Origin: Tomocerus qinae
Lineage: Eukaryota; Arthropoda; Collembola; Entomobryomorpha; Tomoceridae
Assembly (NCBI GenBank): GCA_020055645.1
Contig: CM034546.1
Span: forward strand, 104,305,812 to 104,369,811
Length of the DNA stretch: 64,000 bases
Reading direction: 5' to 3'
The notes under the pieces were generated by a model. The model was given only the letters and a program-made list of their open reading frames with translations. It had not been told where the DNA came from and did no database searches. Both the position numbers and the translations under genes were made by a program. How positions within the stretch are numbered: the stretch's first letter is position 1; each line of letters starts with the position of its first letter. This document shows, in pieces, positions 15,955 through 43,814 of the stretch.

Positions 15955-18900
15955 GATTTTTCTAATGCTTAGAGTGCTCTATTGCCAATGCCTAAGCTTT
16001 CATAAAGAACAGTTGCCAGCTATATTCATTTACGCAATGTTAGATTCATTACGGTAAGTAAGTAGGTATTTAAAAGGAGAAATACAAATCGATTCTGGTA
16101 GTTCTCATAACTTTTACATGTTTTACAGCAATTGTTGTGATAATTGTTATTTTCATAGTTAGCCAATAATCACAGTTTAAACAGAGATGTTAGAGATCCC
16201 TTTACTACTTTTCCCTATAAAACTGTCACATCAATCACACACTATTAGTTATGAATGAGCTATAAAACTTAGTGAAGTTTATGTTTCTCTTCAGGACGAG
16301 ACAGACTGACAGACAAAGATCAAAGTACAAAAAAATCACAAATACTGTTGAAATGAACTTGTAACAAACTAATAAAATTATAGTAGAGAGTATAAATGCA
16401 TAAAACAGAATCTTTAGTTGAGCTGCATGTGCTGATCAACAAAAAATTAGCTTTCATTCTGAGACTCCGATACGATCAACTTTGCTATAATCAATTGGTT
16501 TTATTATTATGTGCACAATCAACAAAAAGTAAATTAAATAAACAAGGAATGTACTAAATAATACTCAATGTATTTGAGTACTATAGGAATTAAATTCGTA
16601 CATACATTCTGTATGCCATATACCACTATATACTCCATGTGGCTCCTTTCATATACTTTACAGTAGTACCGATATAGACTGTAGATTCTTATTAGAATTA
16701 ATTTTTATAATGGCCAGACTATAAATGTATACCCCAAAGGCATGTTGCAGCTAATAAGTCATAATACAATTAAATCCATATATTTAATTACCCAAAACAA
16801 AATAATTTCGTTATGCTAACGTTAACATGTGAATAGTCTGACTACTCTTCTGTTGTACTCATAGACAGAAGTACAGATAGAGAAGAAAATTTCAAAGTTA
16901 GCTACTTAAATACAGCGTACAAGTAGAAACATGCTATTAATTAGCGTGAATGCAAACAATTTCTATATAATAATCAGAATGATTTCACTCATCATGTTGT
17001 TCAACGAAAAGAGCTACACGTTTTATTGGTTATTAGCACAGAGATCGGTACAGACGGTGCTATTTTTATTATTTGTATAATCTAAAGTACATGTATGGAC
17101 ATAAATTGGAATTGATTGGCCCATTGGCACTCTATCGTATGTTCTCTTCCGTTTATGGATTGAGGAGGGAAAGACTGTTGGTCATTTGTAATAATAACTA
17201 GAACATCTAAGACAACAATGTTTCCTCTCGAACGCATAATGCATATATCTATAGATTTCTAAAATTAGAAACTTGATATATAAACTAATGTATAAAAATA
17301 TTGACAAGCTTATCAGAAGGAGGATGATGAGATCTAAGCTGTGGCTAAATAAAATTCGTTATTGACGAATGAAGCCGAATGTGATATGGTATCCTGCTGA
17401 AGATAATATCCTGTGATATTGCTATATTGACGTCCTAGTGCAAAGTGCACAATCTACAGATGCGAAAAGATCTTGTAACTTTAATTGTACTTGTGGTTTA
17501 AAAGACAGCTAACAATAGTATGTATTTCTTCATTCCACATTGGCAGACGCTGACTACGTGTAAATACATAGCTACCGTTTCATTTTCTTCCCTTGTACTA
17601 TGTACGCTGATATTGTAGATACAATAAACGAAGAGATTATAAGAAGATGATCATATCCGATATGAATTTCACTATTAACCCAATTATGTGGCTATAATTC
17701 CATCGTAATCACAACATACACTAATGCTAATCAAGAGTCACCATCGCAAAATATTTCGCTCTCATCTTCAGATTGCTCTATGCGTATCCGACGTTATATT
17801 TTCATGTTTTCTGAGCCCAAAAATTGTCTTTCCTATCATACAATCCATCAATTAATAGCTACTTACCTTACTTACTAATTCAATGTGTAACACCCGAGTG
17901 AAAAGCATTCTTGCGAAAATATTACTAACAATAGTATATACTTATTAGTCCAAATCCAATGTTGAAGGAGGATTGAATGAATGAAAAATGTGTAGGCACA
18001 AGGTACATAAAGGTAAATTACTTTATAATCTGTATTATTAAGCATCAGAAATACATTTAACGAAAGTTTTGTTGGTTTTTCATATCCTGGATGCATGACT
18101 TTATACATTATACTCAGTTTATACCTAAGACTTATACACTTTTAGTTTTATAGCTATTGGTTTGAGTAGGGAAAGGATATTGTCCTCCTAAATCCTCTAT
18201 CTATCATAATCAACAAAAATGTATAACATAGGGAAGCAAGAGAATACAAAAATGTTATGTACAAATTGCAACTGAAGCTTGTCTTCTCTTCTTACTTGGA
18301 TATCTCAGGAACAGCAAAGTGTGTATAATCGTTTGTGATGCGATGTACTGGTGATAGTTGCACTATCACATTATCTGGTGCACTCTCTGTGTAACATGCT
18401 AACATTATTAACTACAAGAAACTGCTAGGCTGCTGACAATGAGAGTGTATATACTACAGTACCAAGTTTAAATTAATTACTACATTATACCAAATGCTAT
18501 ACAATGCTAAATACTCTCCTCATGAGAATTAAAATTAAAAGTTTGCTCTACATTCAATGTGTATTACATTGACTTCTTTTTCCTTCTTCCTTTCTATCTT
18601 ATCCGATTCGTAAAGTACTCAAGATAAAACGGTGGAATCAATCAAAACACTTTTTACACCTAGTTATGAAACTATTTAGCAAATGGAAAAACTGTGCCAC
18701 TCTAACTTCATCCAAGGATCTTAACGGAAGCTTTAAGTGAAAACAGATTTTTCAAGCTGATTTTACGATTCTCATCCACTTATCTTCTAGTCTCTATTCT
18801 TCAGATACACAAAATGCTATAAATATGTAAGTAGGAAAAAATTAAATAATATAGTGCTTATAGGACTTTCCTTGACCGTAATACAACGCGTTTAAATTTT

Positions 18901-21900
18901 ATAGATGTGATTGAGGGCAAATTCAATCTTGAACCATTCCTATCTCCAACACTGGCAGTCAATAGCATCCCTAACTATACGCAGCTTAGGCAGACAAGAG
19001 GATCAACCAAGATTTGCTGTGCTGAACAGAATGATTCTCATTCACAACTTTTGACTGATTCACGCAGTTAAAATTTGCTACATAATTAATTCATACGTAC
19101 ATTTCCGTAGAAGGATCTACTAAATAAAGTAATATAAATATTTCAAAAAGTGAAAATTTTGTGGCACGGCGAGAATAACTAAATGAAGCTATAAAAATAA
19201 TTTATTAGTTAGGAATATTATGGGAATATGCAATAGTCGAAAATTGTTTTCATCTTGATGATGACATTTGGAATGAGAGAATGAAAATTGGATCCGTTTA
19301 GCAAATTAGTTTTGGGGAGGTTTTGTAGAAGGAAAGTATATAACAGATTGATTACAGTTGTCTGTTTGTTACCTTGTCGGTGGCACCTCTCACCTCATCT
19401 GGATTCGTTTCTGCAGTTATAATAATACCTTGTAGGTGTTGCACATTTCTCACTCGAAAAATTACACGATTTGTGTAGATCTACACTTGTACAGTGTGAA
19501 CTTGTAAAGTATAGAGTGAACCTGGTAGTGTAATTACCTTTTCATTTGCTCTGTACCACAAAATAATAATGATTTTGGATGAAAGAAGGCAAATCAAACT
19601 CAAGGTAGGGTTTGTACTGATCTTTACTGTGATTGTATGGTAAACGGTATAAGCAAGGCTTTTTTTATTTGTAACATTTTCAGTATAATGGTGCAATCAT
19701 AATCAGTATGTAATGCGTTAGTGTGTGATTACCTACCTATCTCATGTTTTTGCTTTTGTTATTGTTGTGTGGAAGCTGACGTTAGTGGTTGAGTTTTGGA
19801 TGGGCTTCGATGGACAAAGTTACACGCTGGGAAAGTAATTGGTTTCGCCATTCTTGATCACAAAGGGATCTGTTTCGATGAATTGATCAAAGTAAAGCTA
19901 AGCTAATGCTTCTCTCGTTTTAACATTAGATTCAGATGGTCAGTCGAATGTCTTAAGTTACTTTGTTAGTGTGTCATGTCACCCTCGTTCTCACTCTTCG
20001 TAATCATTATCATCTCGTTCTAATTGGCCAATTTCGAAAATGAACCCCTCTGTATGCGTTCCATACATACCTACTTACATACAGAGAAATCTGAGCTAAT
20101 ATAATGTAATTTGCACAATGTAAGCAATCACCGGTCAACCAATAAGGTGTAATATCAACATTATTAGCACTTGTACACAAATAACTTGCTATACATTCAT
20201 CTGTGAGAGTCGGCTCTTTTTATGATTCATTTCTTAATCAGGCTAAGCTAAAACTCACGAGTTACCAAACATACAGTGAGACTTATGACTTCAAATTCTT
20301 TCATTGTTAACTATAATTTTGTATTATTTGCTTCAGGGGGACCCATATTATTGGACAGTACTGCGTCTTCTCATTAAATGGTATTGGCCGTAACAAATTA
20401 ATTACATTGGCCAGAACAGGTTAAGGTTTCCCCTGTCTTTGCGAATAAAATTAATTAGATAATTAAGATAGCATTTTAATTTAAACATTGTTTCTTGTGG
20501 TTTATGTACATACTATAGACTCTAGAGTAGTAGAAATTAATGTCTTTTACTACTAAGGGAAAGAGCTGAAGAACATAATAAATACAATTATAGTAGAGCT
20601 GATAAACGAATAATTGAATGCAAATAGTATTTAGATAAATACAGAGGTAAATTAAAATTAATGTAATCTCAAGTATAAACTCATTTTACTAATCCGTCTT
20701 AGTCGTCTTAATGTTCTACTGAAATTAACTGCACACTTGTTAAAGACGCAGTGCGATTAGTGTGTGTAGTATTCCCATACTACTAAAGATTAGTCTGGTA
20801 TGCATTAAATATTTAATATTGTAAGACTCTGCTATAGTAGGATGATACTTAAGCCTTTGTATAGTGATTGTTTACGATTATTAATAAGAAGGGGTTAAAT
20901 TTCAAGTTCATGAATGAAGCTCTCAGAATAAAATTATCTGGTGCTCAAGAAGAGGTTGGAGCGGGTGGAAATTGTATGTGCTTGTTGAGTATGATGAGCT
21001 TGGAGAGTAGTGGCAATAAAGTTAAGGAATCTTTTTAATTTACTCGTAAAACTGGAGTCACTGTAATAAAGTATAGGCATGTCTATTCATATTTACATTC
21101 TGCCTTAGTTATTAGGAAGGAGAAATAGGTTGAAGTCGGGAGGTGTAACGGCAATTTGGGAGCTTGAATACCAGGCTAGTTCTTTCAATGGACACTGAAA
21201 ATGAAGTCAAGACGAAGGGGCATTGTTAGTGATGCCACGGAAGGCTTGAAAAGAATAAATGCGAAATTAGGTCAGTCAGCTCATTCCTTAGAAATTATAT
21301 TTAGCTTCTGGTCTCGTCTCTCGGAACTCTGGAGGACTTGAGTGCAGGGAACACCTACAAAGAAATACAGGAATTCCTATTTATTTTCCTTCTTTTGTTC
21401 TGTTACTTTGTCTACCCCTACCATATAAGTAAATATGCACCTACAAAGGCCACTGTAGGGAATAATAGGGATCCTATGCATACAGGTTTAAAATTAGAGC
21501 CCTTCATTTTCCTCTTGTACACCTCAGACTGAATTCAAGTGCAGGAGTAGATTAGTCGACCGAGAAGAGACTCATTTTAACAAGAGAGCCTTGGGTGATT
21601 TGATCATCTCAACGAAAACCGAGATAAGGAGTTCGTATGCTAGGTGCCTGTGCTCTGTATAGTGACTATTAGTATGCATGTCTGTCTAGAGACTTCTGAT
21701 TTACATGATGATGACCGTCTCTACTCGATCCGTCCGTCAGCCGTCTCCTCGTAAAATTAACTAAACTATTTTTATAGTCAGCATTTTTTCATGTAATTAC
21801 GGGATATTTTCCCTGATCGCCCTGATGGGAAGATCAAATGTCTCGGACAGTAGCTAATTTCTGTAAATATTACGTTTCGTGAACAAATAATTATTTATAC

Positions 21901-24900
21901 TTTGTAGAGATAGAGCCTTACGGTCTAACAGATCTCCCTAGAATGCTAAATTACTAATTTATCAAAAGAATATTGGAAATTTATTAACATTCATAAAATT
22001 TTGTAATTGATTTCACAATTCTTGTTATACAGTGTTGAGTAGAAAATGTCAATTTCCAGTATATTTTTATCACAGGCATGTTGTTGTAAAATGCGGTCAT
22101 CAGATTAGTAACAATGGACACTCAGCACCTTCCATTAGCCGACTTATTCATGATATTCAGGAAGCGGCAAATACAGGGCACTGTGACAATACTAAATAAC
22201 TAACAGTAAAGTTACAATTATATGCATTATTCCGCCTTTTGTTATGCCATCTTAAGGGTGTATACGTTCTTAGTAAAGGGAAGGTTGGAAAGGGCCCTTG
22301 TATTCTTGATTGTTTAAAATGTAACGTAGGTACTATGTGTCTTGTTATTTCGTTACTCCGTCACTCGAAACGACTGCGGAGGTGTTTAATGTTATGGTGG
22401 CATTATTCGTCCGATTTTGATGAAGAATGTACTATAGCCATATATCAAATACTTACTAGGTATATATCATATGATTATAATGGACATTTAAATAAGAACC
22501 AGTAAAGTGGCAGGCAGACAGCTGAATGATTGATAAGGAGTCAGGTTGAACAATGAGATTCATAAGATCTAAAGCGTAGAATGCATATTTAATATACTAT
22601 AAAGAAAATACTATAGATATAGTGTGAATAATGCTTCAAAGGATTCCGTCGATTGATTCCAAAGTAGCGGCATGAAGGAAACAGTAGCATTTATAAATGT
22701 GAATAGTGGGATGGGAAATGGCCGAGTAGACAATAAGTACTCAATAGTAGGATTTCACCCCAATTTGTAGAATGATGTATATCTCCATGTAGTGCAAGTT
22801 GTAAATGTGTACATGTAGCTACTAATCTTGAGATTAGACTGTTTTGGGTGGAAATCTCTGAATGAGTAAGAGATTCGACTATGTTTACTAATATAAGATA
22901 TATAAAGTGTATTATTAGTTGCTTACAATTTTGAAAAGTGAATTAAGGTCAGTAATCACATAGACGTCAATGGGTCTAGTTAGAGGAATGTAGATACAAT
23001 AACGTATCAATTAAGCAACAAAGCTATATAATGTGGGAAATGCTTCGTAGGCAGTGATCTCAGAATGTGTGGGAGTAGGATTTAAGTTTCTGAAATTCCA
23101 ATCTCTAATGTTGGGTTAGGTTTCAGATAAAATGCTTCACTTTCTCTACACACAGATAGAAATTATTTTCGAATTAAACAGTCTAAGCCATAGCTGACTA
23201 ACTAACTGTGCAGTGTGTAGTCGATAAACAATCGCGCATAGTATTTTTCTCCACTTGAGATCACATTGCAGTTTGTTTACTTGTAGTGGGGTAATGAGTA
23301 TTAATAGGTAATGCAAGTGTACACAAATAATATGATGTAAGCAAAATTTGTTAGCTTTTTACGCCCTTTGCTGTCCAAAAATGATTTTCTCTCCTTAAGG
23401 TATGAATTATACATACTTGACTTACAATAATACCTAAGAGATGTAAATAATCATAACTACAGATTGTCTTTGGTAAATAAAAGTGGAATGTACATCCGGT
23501 CTGGCAGCGCCAACGCCTAATGTCTAAGACAATAATGTTTCGAAAAACAATAAATATCATTATTTAATTAATAAACAAGTCACTTTCATTTACACCTGTC
23601 AAAAAAGTCCTGGCAAACGACAATTGTAGTCATTTATTATTACTGTAGATAAATTAGTCATGCAGATTTCACTAAAGATAGTGAAATGGCAACATTTATT
23701 TTGCACCGATATGTGAGGTATTGAAGGGAAAGCATCTCTATTATAAAATTATGATAATCATGCGTCATTCAAACTCAAAAGTCTGCCATGCCTATGAAAA
23801 ACTGCTTATTTTTCTCATTCTACTATCATTTTGATGAATAGTCTCAAGTAGAATAGCATTATCGTATCATAACTGTCTTGTTGGAGTGCATTGTGATAAT
23901 TGTAGCTGTGACGTTTGGTTTCGAGAGTTTCGCGTAGTTAGGTCATCAATTTCTTCAGAGTAGTTCAAGTTCATCAGAAAGCGTAGGCTGGCAGTTGAGT
24001 TACTTGGCTGTGTAACTAACTAGTAGAAGCATATCTCGTTCTGACCTGAGTGTGACCGTACAAAACCAATAATAATATGCATGTACAGACATTTGTTATG
24101 TAGGTAGTACCTATTTACGTGTGTGTACGCAAGCTGGTTGTGAGAATGGGGAAAATGTCCGACCTAATCATTATCATAATCATTTACCTGTCTAGTCTCT
24201 GTTTAAGTATCGCTAGAGGAACTTATGATGAGATTCCTTTAGATGACTGACCTAAATACATGAAACAATACCAACACACTCACTGGAGTCTTCTATCTTG
24301 CAGTTATCTTTTTTTATGTCCCAACAGTAAAAGTTGAAGTATAAAGCAACAACTTGCACTCCTTTGTATGCAAACATTACGTGGGTGAATCGTGGTTATA
24401 GCATAAAAACATTCTTTCCTTCCTGTTTCATTAAAAAAACATTCTTGAGAAAGTGACAAAGGGCAGGGGTCATGTTTTGTAATTTGTAATCACATAGTAT
24501 TATCCTTTTCTTATTTTTTTCACTACTTGCAAGGGTTATTGGCGAATATTCAAAGGAATGTAACAACCCAAGGCAATTCTCCATTAAAACACCGCTATTT
24601 TTGTTGTATATTTATTTTGTAATCGATTTCTCTTCACTATTGCGAAATTATCAGTACCTCTTTCACTATTATTGCAAAAAACATTAATTTCGCATGTTAA
24701 ACTTTGTGCTAAAGACAACCATCTTTCTTTTTTTAATAGAATAAAACAAAAAACATTTTCTTTCATAAAAATTGTGATTACAAAAGGCTATGCTTAAGGT
24801 TTGCACATAATCCAAGTCATAAAATGCATTATAGATTTCTTAGCTATAAAATATTGCAATAAATCAATGTAATTTTTTTCCATTTCCTAATTTCACTTGC

Positions 24901-27570
24901 CATCATTCACGAATCAGATAAATATGCCAGAATTATTCCACTTGCATATGAACTTGGAAGTGTAAGTAGATATAGTAGTTATTTACGATGTCAGTAGCTA
25001 ATAAATATGCTAGTATAGCCATTTAGATAGAAGAAATTGCAAAAAATCGGAAACTGATAGTTTTTGTCAAATTAATGTACTTGTACGTTGTAATATGGAT
25101 CTCTACACTAAAACTTTATTACCAACTACATAATATAATATAGATAGAATGAAAGAACAAGACAAATTGATTTAAAGGAGTAAATAAATGTTATCAAGAT
25201 CAAATGGCTATCTCATAGATGAATATAAGTACAAGCTGTAGCCATTATACTTGTGTAGATATGAAATTCGATAAGAATCAGGTTTAATATGCACGCAAAG
25301 TGTATACATAGAGACATGGAATGTAAAACTAAAATTTTATGAAATGGTGACTTGTATACATTGATGTTCTCTCTGTAATTAGACTGAGCACTCGCCTCTT
25401 CATTTCATTAAGACAATATGTATGTGGTACATTATATAGGATAGAAACTCGCTCACGCTCTTTCAACTCATCTTCATTCTCACTGACAAGTAAATAATAA
25501 ATGTATCTTGAAGGTAACCTTTGCCTTTGACAAGTAAAAGCAAAACCGAGTAAATAAGTAACTCACACATCCTATTATTCTAATTTTTGCAGTATTCTTT
25601 TGGCACATATATAGATCTCTTTTATTATACATAGAGTAGATTAAGATTGTATGCCGACGCTTTTAGTAAACATCGTTATAGGTAAGATAATGTTGCAAAG
25701 AGGTTTGGATTGCATTTTAGATTAGAAGTTAGTGTTAGTGATCTCATTACTCAAATATGAATTTGTGCATTTGCATTGCACTGTCGTGTGATGGGCGACT
25801 TGGAATGTAGTCCAAGTCCAGTATAGCACACAAAGTGAGATAAATACAATTCTGCATAGCTTAATAAAGCTCATTGTTCATCTCCCAATTGAGAGTATAT
25901 ATAGTTGTGCTTTCTATATATTGTGTGCATGTCCATATAAAGTAAGTGTAGAGTGAATGGGTGACTGCGTGAACTAATAGTTGAGTACACAGATATATTA
26001 ACACGTAGAAATGTGTAACGTTCTCAAATGGGATTCATTTGTTAACTCCGCTTTTGAAGTTGTAATGTACTCTATTGTAGTTCATACAAGTAGGCACCTA
26101 AATAATGACAGTGAATCTCTGTAAATGGTCTTTGGTTTACAATGTCAATGAAAAAGAAGAGTTCATTCATCATCTGCATGTCGCTCTATAGTAAACTATT
26201 CCTGTGAAAAGGAACTTCTCGTAGAAATAGAAATAACTAACGTGAATAAATTAAACAAATAAATTACCTTGTTACTATATTTCGCTTTAAAGTAAAGTTT
26301 ACTATAATCTTTCAAATTAAGAAGATCTACTTTTTAAACTGTCAAGTTATTGTCAATGGTATTTCTTCCCTTACACAGTATTTATGGACTGCCTATTCAT
26401 TTAAAGTTTGCACTTAGTAAATGGAATGCATTTTTAATTTTTACAGATGAGGTCTCATGCAGCACGCTGCAAAGTACTTTACTACAGGCTCTCCTTATCG
26501 AGTCACATCAGTACTAATTAACTACTATTTACTTTGTAAATACAATGCTACAATCCTAATCTTCTTGTTCAAAATGCTCTATATGGAATTCTTGTTGTTT
26601 TCGAGAGAGAAATGCTACAACCACTTATAATCTTAATTACTCTTTCGGGAAATGCACAATGCAAATACTATTAATTGCTCTATGCTTAACTTTGAATATT
26701 CCTTAATCAATTTAGAGATCTTCCTGATCCTTATCGAACGCTTCAAATAACGCGGAGATAAACAATTCTAAATAGATACTCAAACACAATATACCGAACA
26801 ATAACATCTGCATTACTAATGTTTATTCCAATCTGTAATCTTAGCGTTTATTCGTATTCGCAAAATGCATGCTGACATCTTTAGACACCCGGATATACAC
26901 TTATCCACATTTACGCATATATACATAATATATCACACTACTATTTAGTACATGTTTAAATGCTGTATTCTTAAAATAAACATACAGAAAGATATTCTCA
27001 GAAAATATACATCGTTTAGCATAGATAAAAGAATATACTAATTAAAATATCAATCATAAAAAATAGATGTACAGCAAGATAAATATAACAGGTACGATTC
27101 ATGGAAACTTTTAATGTACATGCAGAGAAATATTATTTCAATCAAAAATTGGGAACTATAATTTCGAATTGTAAGAATATTACAGCGTAAAAACTTTGAT
27201 TCATATCCTTACCTTTTTGTGCATTTAGAAAGGTATTTATTAATTAAGCACACTAATTTTTAGTCAGATCCTTCCAGCTATTAGAATATAGAATAATAAC
27301 CTAAAAAATGTACATAGTTTCAAAGGTAACTTAAGCCAGTCAAAGTTTCAGACAGTCAGAGGAATAAGGTAGTTGTCACACAAAATAAATAGAAGTATCT
27401 CATAATATCGGAAAGGTAACACTAAAACTCGTTCTAAATTCGATATGAGATTGATTTACATTAGTACTTGTGTATAACGATTAGTATATGCTTACATTAG
27501 GATTTGTAAAAGACGACTGAACTACATAGCTACATGTATAGATTTTTTCGTTATTCAGAAGACGCAGATA

Positions 27571-27576
27571 TTTATT
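27571..27576 (-). promoter_or_regulatory. candidate poly(A) signal of the CDKL kinase gene
   Basis: AATAAA on the minus strand, 291 nt past the kinase stop codon. The hexamer is common in A+T-rich DNA, so this is only a plausible position. Confidence 0.3.
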
Positions 27577-27866
27577 ACTCTGATTATTTCATTCAACTGC
27601 ACTACTTCAATGAAACTAAATTCTAATTTGTAAAACGATGTAACATAACAATATGTAACAATTAAATGCATCAACTTTAGTTAAAACGATGGCAGTAAAT
27701 TGAAACAAAAGATTTACTTGTATGAATACAATGAATAGAATAACCCTGAATTATGACCATTACCAGCATGATTTTGTTGTGGATTTTTCACAATAGTGTT
27801 CCTGTAAGGTAAGATAGACAATGGTTGTGGTTCGCGATACGAGCCAGGACCAAAGGGGTCTTGGCG

Positions 27867-42966
<15,100 letters not shown>

Positions 42967-43812
42967 TTAGTTAACGTTGATCGTGAAAGGACTTCCTGGT
43001 ACATGTGCTTCGCCAAATTTCAAGTGCAATTTGTAAATACCAGAATTAGACGGTTTGTACTGAATGTGAAGAGTTCCATCAAGATTTTCTTTAAATCCCA
43101 CCTCAGCTCTTCCTGGACCTTCCATGAAAGCATTGAGTCCTCCTGCGACTCCAGAATTTCTTGCATCCAAAAGAAATTGATTTGTGACCAGAGATCGTCC
43201 ATTTGTCAGTGCTGGACCAGAAACTTTCACGTTAGTTACTGCACTGAACATTTCGCTGCAATCTCCTGTAACATTGACTTGAAATGGAGATCCCGGTATA
43301 TCCCGTCCATAAAACTTGACAAAAATTCTGTATGGTCCTGAAAAGTCCATTCAGTTTTATTAAGCTTTGCATTCTCCATTTTTGTTTCTAAATTAGTTTA
43401 CCAGGCAATTTTTTCCTACAGCAGAGAATTGCAATTTAGTAAAGATTTGAAAAGCAATGAGAATTGAAAATACCCACCTGGAAATGTAGGAGTGTAACTC
43501 ACTTCTACTACTCCTCCTGGCAAATGGAGAAAATTGAACTCTGGTCTTGATGGGCCTTAGGAAATATTCATAATAATCTCATTACAAAGGATATAATATC
43601 ACCAGTTATACAAATGTAGCCCTCAAGAATGTAAATCTGTTATTCCCTAGATAAATTCACTTGTTTTAAATATACTATTGTAAAGTACCTTCCACAGCAA
43701 AAGTAATTCCCTGCAATTCTTGTCCATTGGGCACAACTACGAATTTACACGGAATTCCTGCTGTCCCAAAAATAAGACCTTCTCCATGAGCTTGAATATA
43801 ATTCGCCGACAT
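42967..43812 (-). CDS. two-repeat filamin (Ig-FLN) protein, or 3' end of a filamin gene
   Basis: Three exons join in frame: 43812-43689, 43555-43478 and 43337-42967 (introns of 133 and 140 nt, both GT-AG). If translation starts at the ATG at 43812, the product is 190 aa with two filamin-type immunoglobulin repeats, about residues 1-91 and 98-190. Diagnostic features are AHGEGLIFGTAG, TFAVEGPS, VEVSYTPTFPGPYRIFVKF and GRDIPGSPF in repeat 1. Repeat 2 has VSGPAL, FLLDARNSG, MEGPGRAEV, IQYKPSNSGIYKL and VPGSPFTINVN, then stop. Ending at the end of a repeat is normal for filamins, which crosslink actin and bind membrane proteins. A TAA lies in frame eight codons above the ATG. A CAG acceptor also sits two bases above it (exon would start at 43814), so an unseen upstream exon is possible. 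No actin-binding CH domains or further repeats are visible upstream, where a receptor gene begins at 45.8 kb. The repeats are confident; the gene boundary is not. Confidence 0.75.
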
Positions 43813-43814
43813 TT

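Larger units (their letters stand above)
1..27866. other. 27.9 kb stretch with no recognisable gene
   Basis: I see only short, compositionally ordinary open frames here (under about 100 codons). None has a recognisable domain or a convincing series of splice-flanked exons. The sequence is A+T-rich, with no clear transposase, reverse transcriptase or RNA gene. The only internal structure I can support is a diverged direct repeat at 15666-15954, annotated separately. Small exons of distant genes, UTRs or non-coding RNAs could be present and would be invisible by eye. Confidence 0.6.

Noticed and set aside
25797-25830. Small hairpin with 8-bp perfect stem (GACTTGGA/TCCAAGTC).
   Set aside because: The stem is too short for a microRNA precursor, and such hairpins are expected by chance in a window this size.
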